Of a stretch of DNA of 64,000 nucleotides, positions 57,541-64,000 are shown piece by piece. The stretch is from Talpa occidentalis (taxonomy: Eukaryota; Chordata; Mammalia; Eulipotyphla; Talpidae), in the NCBI RefSeq assembly GCF_014898055.3, contig NW_023605194.1, forward strand, positions 60,551,361 to 60,615,360, in the 5' to 3' direction. Position 1 is the first letter of the stretch. Every line of letters starts with the position of its first letter. Under the pieces are notes generated by a model that worked only from the letters and a program-made list of their open reading frames with translations, did no database searches and was not told where the DNA came from. A program made the translations under genes and the position numbers.

Positions 57541-58654
57541 AGCCACCACTACAAAACCAGGCAGCTAGCCCCCTTCTAGCTGCCAGAGGCAAGCTCAGAA
57601 CTGTCATTCCAAGGCATTTCAATCACTCATTTTTGTGTGTGCTGCATCATCTGCTATCCTACTTAAAAAGGTTGCCACATATACTCAATGCCCAGGCCAC
57701 TTTTGGAATGAAGGAGAAAGAGAAAAATGATTTTTGCTATCCTGGCCTGATCTCTGAATATGGAAGCTTTATCAGCTATATACTAGAATAAAACCCACTT
57801 TACTCATAAGGAAACTGAGCACTAAAGAAGTTAAGTAACTTACCCTAGGTCATACATGCTGAATATAAAATGCTACCCTGGACTGTCTATTATAAGTGGA
57901 ATTTTAGCAGCTTTCTCAAGAGACTGAGCCTGCCTTTTTATTTTTCACCAGCAGACAAAACTAAGCTTCTCATATAGTGAACTCGGGTAGATAACCACTT
58001 CTCGAATGGGATATAAAAGGCAAGTAGGGGGCAAGAATATTCAATGCATGTCCCATCAAAACCCATTCTCTCCTATGTAAAACTAAAGGATTAAAATTAC
58101 AATTCAACTATGTAAACAGGAGGAAGCATCTGACACCTCTTCTTTAAACACAGGAAAGGAACGTTTTTTAAGTCAGAAAAAAGGAAATAAAGCAGGTATA
58201 AATAGCTCAGCAAGAATGTGGTTTCTTAGTGAGAACTTTCACAGTTTTTCCTTCAATTTGTTATATATACCCATACTTGTGCATACACGCTTGTACAGAT
58301 GTGTGTATACACATTGCTTTACATTTTTTTTCTTGTTGATTTTAGCAATACAACTGCCAGGCCTTAATGCAAGGCATTGAGGAAAGCAAGCAAAATTACC
58401 CACAATGCCAACTTTAAGTCAAATCAATGAGGAAAGAGAAGTCCTCTCCAAACAACACTAGTGACCCAACTTTTGTGGTAAGAGACCTGACCATAAGAGC
58501 AACAACCATAAAAGTATCTTACTTTGATCCAATAACCCCATTCCTCTAAACACTGTGATCATTTAGTGAATTTCCTTCTACTCTTCAAATGGTCTTTTCA
58601 CCCAGTTTTGATCACAGGCCTACCCACTACATAGTTTTCCTAACAATCATTTTT
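57541..58654. other. Mostly unassigned; one MIR
   Basis: Apart from MIR 57790-57880, no feature recognised. Confidence 0.4.
57790..57880 (-). repeat. MIR fragment
   Basis: Reverse-complement MIR core: CTCATAAGGAAACTGAGCAC, AGTTAAGTAACTTACCCTAG, GTCATACATGCTGAA. Confidence 0.75.
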
Positions 58655-58905
58655 TTTTAAAGATTTTTTTATTTATACAAGTCAGAGGTGTGGGAGGGTG
58701 AGAGAAGTCACCAGAGACAAAGCAGGGAGCAGAACAGGCAGAAGGACTGAAATACACTGCTGAGGGGAATAGCGGGCAAGACAGGAGAGGTCTGCCACGC
58801 CATGTGGGAATCTCCCTGGCCAGCAGGGAATGGAACCAGCACTGTAGAGGCTGTGGACAGCTTCACAGTGCTGCGCTCAACCCGCTGCGCCACCTGGGGG
58901 GCCCT
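58655..58905 (-). mobile_element. tRNA-derived SINE with a short 3' deletion
   Basis: Minus-strand copy. Target duplication CCTAACAATCATTTTT at 58639-58654 and 58906-58921, exact. The 3' region jumps from ATTTATACAAG directly to TCAGAGGTGTGGG, so the block that separates types I and II is missing. Confidence 0.93.
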
Positions 58906-58921
58906 CCTAACAATCATTTTT

Positions 58922-59264
58922 AAAGGCTGCATTATCTGGCAAGGAACCACAAGCATTGGGATAGAACAGTCCTCTGTGTCTGTTAATAGCTTTATGTTTA
59001 TAATCACATGTTGTTATTCAAGACTGGTCTACAAGCAATCAGGGTGAGCAGAACTTCATACATTTTAGTTCTAGTATTGAGCAGATATAACTTTGAAATC
59101 CACACTTTAAGAAGCAGTTAACTGATAACGTCAGTAGTGAAAAATAAGACTAAATTAAAAGGCCTGGTTCCTGAACCTTAAACCAATGGTATGACATGAG
59201 GAAAATCAAGATTTCTCTAGGTCTGTCTTCTCAACTGTGATAGGGCTTGTTTGTGTATATATAT
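58922..59264. other. Unassigned stretch
   Basis: No feature recognised. Confidence 0.4.
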
Positions 59265-59904
59265 GTTTTTTACATTGTTGTTCATTTTGTATAATGTTTG
59301 ATTTCTCCCCTCAGGTGTAATCCCTGTAAAATTCCCACCACCAAATCACCCGTGAACCATCACCATACTCTCTTGGGCTCTTTCCTCCCCTATTTTGACC
59401 CCTCTCCCTAACCCCTCCCTGCAGTATGACTTGGATTTATAGTTTGCCTGCTAGTTTTATCTTTTTTTCTTCTTCTTCTGATCCCGTGTTCAGTTTTCCT
59501 ATATTCCTCCTATAAGTGAAATGATCGACATTTTTTCTTTTTCCTTCTGATTTACTTCACTTAGCATAATCCCTTCCAGCTCCATCCATGTTGCTGCAAA
59601 TGGCATGACTTTATCTTTTTTGATTGCTCCATAGTATTCCATCGTGTGTGTATATACCACATCTTTTTGATCCAGTCATCTGATTTGGGGCATTTAGGTT
59701 GTTGCCATGTCTTAGCTATTGTAAATAGTGCTGCAATAAACATAGGAGTGCAGGTTTCCTCTCAAACCAATGGCTTTGTTTCCTTTGGGTAGATTCCTAG
59801 GAGTGGAATTGCTGGATCATCTGGTAGGTTCATTTTTAATAATTTGAGGGTCCCACACAAAACTTTCCATATGGCTGGACCAGTTTACATTCCCACCAGC
59901 AATG
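59265..59904 (-). mobile_element. 5'-truncated L1 3' end
   Basis: Minus-strand L1: TACATTGTTGTTCATTTTGT, a C-rich UTR, TAATCCCTTCCAGCTCCATC, TTGATCCAGTCATCTGATTT, AGGAGTGGAATTGCTGGATC, TTACATTCCCACCAGCAATG. About 640 bp, with a short ORF2 C-terminal relic at 59743-59561 (minus). Confidence 0.9.
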
Positions 59905-61214
59905 TTAAGAGGGAGGAACATACATTTCTCACAAACAGTCCCAGAACGCATGTGTATGCATGCATATACACACACACCACCCCCACCAAAACCTCTCTAC
60001 CCCCCACCCCAATTTACACAGGTAGACCATGCTTTGAAAAATAATGTCATAGAAACTACATTGACAGAGTTCATCTCCTTTAAATCACAGCCTCAATGTT
60101 ATCTTCAAGCTGTCTAGGAACAGGAAAGCATTTAGGATGTCGCTTTGTCCCTGAGTTCCCAAAATTCCACTTTCAAAACTGACCTCCCTGCTCTGATCTG
60201 GTGACTAGGGTGGCCCTTGGTGAGTCCTAGCTCTTCCTCAGCAAAAGAAAACCTCAGCAGAAAAGTTCCTGACAGCTTCAACAACTCATTCCCAGCACCA
60301 ACTATCTACTTTGAGAGCATCAGAGCAATAATTTCACTCATGAACTAGTAAGCAGCTCATCAGATGCCAGCTTCTATGAGGCACCCTGCAGCATCTAAAA
60401 GCATGTGGCAGTACAGTGATAGGCCACCGGGGCCAACGACTTGGCCCTGATTATCACTGCTTTTGAACTCATCATTCTCTGGCCAGATGGAAAGCTGGAC
60501 TTGCCATATTCCAAAGACCATGCCTACAGGAAGGGCACTCTGCAGACACAGGCCAAGCTGTCTTTTGATTACTGAAATAAAACAAGGCGAACAGGCTGCT
60601 AATTGAATTGATACCACATTTATTTTATTTATTTTTTTGAGCAACTACACCACATTTAAACCAAACTTCTCTAAAATACTACCCTACTGAAAACCACGTC
60701 AAATCCTCTTACATAAGACACTCTTTTAATGAAACTCATTTCCTATGCAATCAGTCCCATAGTGGCTGGGGGTTTAAGTTACAAGGATCCACAGGTGCAA
60801 GGCTTCTGGTTACACTGGTGCATGCTTTGGAATCAAGGTGCTGACAACTTACCTCCAGGTGCCAGAGGCATATGGATGGCAGTTTCCAGGCTCTCGGGCC
60901 AGCCCATATACCAGACTCACAGATAAGGAATTACAGGAAGCGTGGGGGACTACGCCTTACACAGAAGCAGATACCAGATAAGGCTTTATGAGACACCAGA
61001 CCACAGGCCAAGCACAAATAACCTATTGTCCAGCCTGGTGTTAAAATGCAGAGCACAACACCCTTACACCCAAACATGTTTCTGTTCCAGTCATGTGAGC
61101 ATTCATGTTAATCATTTACAACTTGTGTGTTAGAGTACGGGCTTTCCTGAATCCATTGAAGAGGAGACAGAAAAGATTTGGCATAGTGTGAAATATAACA
61201 AATGCTACAAGGCA
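59905..61214. other. Unassigned stretch
   Basis: A (CACA)/(CCCC)-rich patch at about 59965-60015; otherwise no feature recognised. Confidence 0.4.
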
Positions 61215-61390
61215 ACAACTAATGCAAGTCAGTGGTGTGGTTCCCTTTGGGGGACAGAGAGAGAAGCATGAAAGAGAAGGCAGCACTTCTAGAGGGCTCA
61301 AAAATCTGTTTCTTGGTTTGGTGATGGTAACTTGTATTCACTTGATGATCGGGAACTTTTGTCTTGTGTACTTTGATGAAACTGCAAGAT
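61215..61390 (+). mobile_element. Possible ancient L1M 3' end
   Basis: TGGTTCCCTTTGGGGGACAG, CTGTTTCTTGGTTTGGTGAT and TTGTGTACTTTGATGAAACT resemble the terminal 150 bp of old L1 families. Strongly diverged. Confidence 0.45.
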
Positions 61391-61767
61391 TTTTTTAAAA
61401 AGGCACCTGCAAAACCAGTGTTCTGGCCTTTACTGATCACACACCCACTCACAGCCACTGGGCCAATCAGACGACAAGCACATGTGATGATCCCAACCGT
61501 AAAACATCCCCACTGGCAACCACACACCCAGCAGCACAGTCATTAGCACTTTATGGGCAAGAGAAAACATCTGAGGATGAGAATTACTCAGATAATGGAT
61601 TACAATAATGTTTTGGCTGTTGTAAAAGAAAAAAAAATGGCATAGAGCACAGAAGAGACAAGAGCAAATAAGCAGATTACTTTCAAAGGTTACTCCACAT
61701 AAGGCTTGCCCTGCGAGCCCTTTTTGGCCTGTGCCTCTGGTTTGTCCTAGGGCCGGTTGCAGTTTGT
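61391..61767. other. Unassigned stretch
   Basis: No feature recognised. Confidence 0.4.
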
Positions 61768-62035
61768 TTTAAGATTTATTTATTTATGCATATAAGAACC
61801 AGGGTACAGGCCAGAGGTGCAGGAGAGTGAGAGGATTCACCAGAGACAGAGCAGGGAACAGAACGGGCAGACTGACGAAATACACTGCTGAGGGGAGCAG
61901 CGGGCAAGACAGGAGAGGTCTGCCGAGCTATGTGGGTTTCTCACTGGCCGGCGGGGATGGAACCCGCGCTGCAGAGGCTGCAGACAGCTTCTTTACAGCG
62001 CTGTGCTCAACTGCCTGTGCCACCAGGGAGGCCCT
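61768..62035 (-). mobile_element. tRNA-derived SINE, type I
   Basis: Minus-strand full-length copy. Target duplication GGTTGCAGTTT (61755-61765) versus GGTGGCAGTTT (about 62037-62047). Head ends CACCAGGGAGGCCC. Confidence 0.93.
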
Positions 62036-62047
62036 GGTGGCAGTTTT

Positions 62048-62574
62048 TGCCCACCTCCTAGGACCTATTCTCCTCCCTCCAGTATTATAAATGCTGAGGG
62101 CTGGGAAGAGAGTTAGCATAGGTTTTCTTCTTAACCTAGGTAGACTTTGAACATTTTACCTCCCCAAATTTTCCCTTTGTCAAGCTTTTGATCAATTAAG
62201 CAAGGTGTTAGGTACAGTTGCCTGCCCTTGGTAATTATTAAGGGAGCAGGAACAGATTATTCTACTTTCCATGCCCAGGCTTGTGACAGTATTTGGAGCC
62301 CAGTAAACATACAAGGATATTTGAAAAATGGAGAAAAAAAATTTTTCTAAAAATTAAGCTATAAGATGCTTATACAAAACCCTGTGTCCACAACCATCTA
62401 TACTGACACTGAGGAATTCCCTGCTTCCAAACAGCATATTACAATGCAATCTACTTCTGACTTCATCTGCTGGAAACAGAAAATAAGCAATACCCCCTCT
62501 GGGGGGGGGGGGAGACTGGGAAAGAATTCTTAAATGCTGCCATTTATGTTACACTAAAGATACATCTCAATAAG
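62048..62574. other. Unassigned stretch with a G run
   Basis: G12 near 62501-62512. Otherwise nothing recognised. Confidence 0.4.
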
Positions 62575-62690
62575 GCATGGATTTAGGAGTTAGGTAGCAA
62601 TGGGTTAAAATCCTAACTCTATCATCACATGGCCCAGAGAAGTCACTTAACCTCTCTGAATCCTCCACTCTGCCACAAGGTGCAAAGTCT
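62575..62690 (+). repeat. MIR fragment
   Basis: Plus-strand MIR: GGGTTAAAATCCTAACTCTA, AGAAGTCACTTAACCTCTCT, GAATCCTCCACTCTG. Confidence 0.75.
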
Positions 62691-64000
62691 TAGGAATGAT
62701 AGAGCATCTGACCCCTCTTCCTCTACTCAGCTTCAATATCTCCACCTTCTTCCTCCGAGAGTGATAGAAAACTTAGCAAATGGTGGCATCAGACATGCTC
62801 TCTGTTTGGGTCTCACCCTTACTGGGTGAATACTGGTGGGAGGAGAGCCCTCCCCATCCGAGGTGCTGGGAATACAGGTCATCACTTTCTCCCTCCCAGT
62901 CATTAATGTGTGGACAATCACGCTCCCATGCAGGAACCATGAGTCTGGAGCAAGCAACACAAGGAGACAGGACGGAGAGAATGCAGCTGGGGCAGAGATA
63001 ATGGGGCGTGCAGGACCGGCTAAAGGCAGCCACGCGTCCTCACTGGAGGGCCACAGAGCAGTGGTAGCTCTCTGCTGGCATGGGCCAGGTCCTGCTGTGG
63101 TTCTGGCAACCTAGTCTCCTTTGGTAACCACTTGACATTCCTTCATAAATGCTTTTACTGCTGAAATTCTGATTCACAACCAAGAGCACATGAGCAGGGT
63201 AGAAAATTTCTGACCACCTCTGGCTTTCAGAAGCACAAGAGGATGACAGAAATAAAACTTGATCAAAAGATGTCAGAGATGTAACAGCTTAGAGACAAAA
63301 TGAGCAAAAATCCACACTGCAAAAGTGGGAGTCAATGAGTTCGCCCTCCACTTTTTTTTTTTTTTACCTTAACGTTTATGACAGTTCCTTTGTTTTTGAA
63401 AACAAGCTTTCACATTTGCTTGACACAGTGGGAGATGTTACAACCAGAAACATATTGATTTTCTTTGTTTTATTCTGTCAACAAGTTCTTCTGTTCTCAA
63501 ATTTCTCTCCAAATCTTATAAACTAGAAGGCTATGGATTATTAAATTCCTCAGTGTTCAGTTTAACAGGTCTACTATGGACAAGGACTATGCTATATGCA
63601 TTTATGGCTAAACTCAACAAATGGAGACATTTCAATTTAAATCTAACAAGAAATTCTGTAATTAGCACTTGAAATTTTTATTTTTAACACACCAGGATAA
63701 TATTTTGTGAGTAGTCTGGGTTACAATATAAAAACATTCCAGTGTTACAAAACCAAAGGGTTTCAATGTGGTAACTAAGAGCCAAATGCAAATCATCCCA
63801 GTAAGGGTCTAAGTGAACCACAAGCTACTGGTGTTGCTTTAAGGTTTTCAATCCGTTACTTAACAGTGTTGATTTCTATGAAAAATTGGAAGATTGGCTG
63901 CCCCAATTCCTGCTTGGGCCACCATCTGGCAACACAGAACGGATCCCAGCAGCACACAGCTCTCGGGTGAGTCACAGGACCCAGCCACTGCTGGTATTTA
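62691..64000. other. Unassigned stretch
   Basis: No gene or repeat recognised. A T14 run begins at about 63351 with no AATAAA on the minus strand beside it. ORFs at 62733-63114 on both strands overlap each other and lack motifs. Confidence 0.4.

Noticed and set aside
63351..63364. T14 run as a minus-strand poly(A) tail
   Set aside because: No AATAAA beside it and no recognisable transcript-like sequence or flanking duplication.
1..64000. CRISPR array, operon or bacterial features
   Set aside because: No spaced short repeats; composition and repeats are plainly mammalian.

Overview
The window is vertebrate nuclear DNA from a placental mammal. It is AT-rich and CpG-poor, has no dense ORFs, and is built mostly from retrotransposon debris. 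The marker repeats are placental-wide: L1 LINEs of several ages, MIR, L2, MLT1-type MaLR LTRs and a hAT-like DNA transposon. The dominant young repeat is a tRNA-derived SINE of about 260 bp. It starts GGGCCTCCC-GGTGGCGCAG, has intact A and B boxes in its best copies, and ends in (TAAA)n plus A. About 22 copies are seen. There is no Alu, B1/B2, equine ERE or BovB, and the SINE is not the standard carnivore SINEC, so primate, rodent, horse, ruminant and typical carnivore sources are unlikely. A laurasiatherian such as a rhinolophoid bat is possible, but this is inference and the species is not determined.

Layout. 0-10 kb: ancient L1 pieces, a broken POLR3H retrocopy on the minus strand (about 3.84-4.74 kb), a near-perfect 34-bp hairpin at 7.26-7.35 kb, and a hAT-like element (8.7-9.9 kb) carrying a nested SINE and an MLT1 LTR. 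10-20 kb: an L1 insertion with an inverted 5' half and an apparent 3' transduction (12.1-13.2 kb), a (CAC)n tract, and an old L1 3' UTR with a younger L1 stub inside. 20-24.7 kb: a decayed L1 spanning ORF1 and part of ORF2, hit by later L1 and SINE insertions. 27-28.3 kb: an L1 stub containing a 175-bp inverted copy of its own flank, with a SINE in one arm. 28-48 kb: scattered SINEs, MIR, L2 and microsatellites, including two tandem or nested SINE pairs. 48.7-50.9 kb: an MLT1 LTR split by L1. 51-64 kb: MIR, L2, L1 stubs, more SINEs, and a possible 3'-UTR-like block near 57 kb.

No intact protein-coding exon, RNA gene or CRISPR array can be supported. The window reads as intergenic or deep intronic. 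I found no convincing new functional system. What deserves a second look is structural: the template-switch-like inverted duplication in L1 (27.6-28.25 kb), the L1 transduction, a SINE subfamily marked by a 3' extension, a possible chimeric L1-tail/SINE insertion, and the isolated 7.3-kb hairpin.
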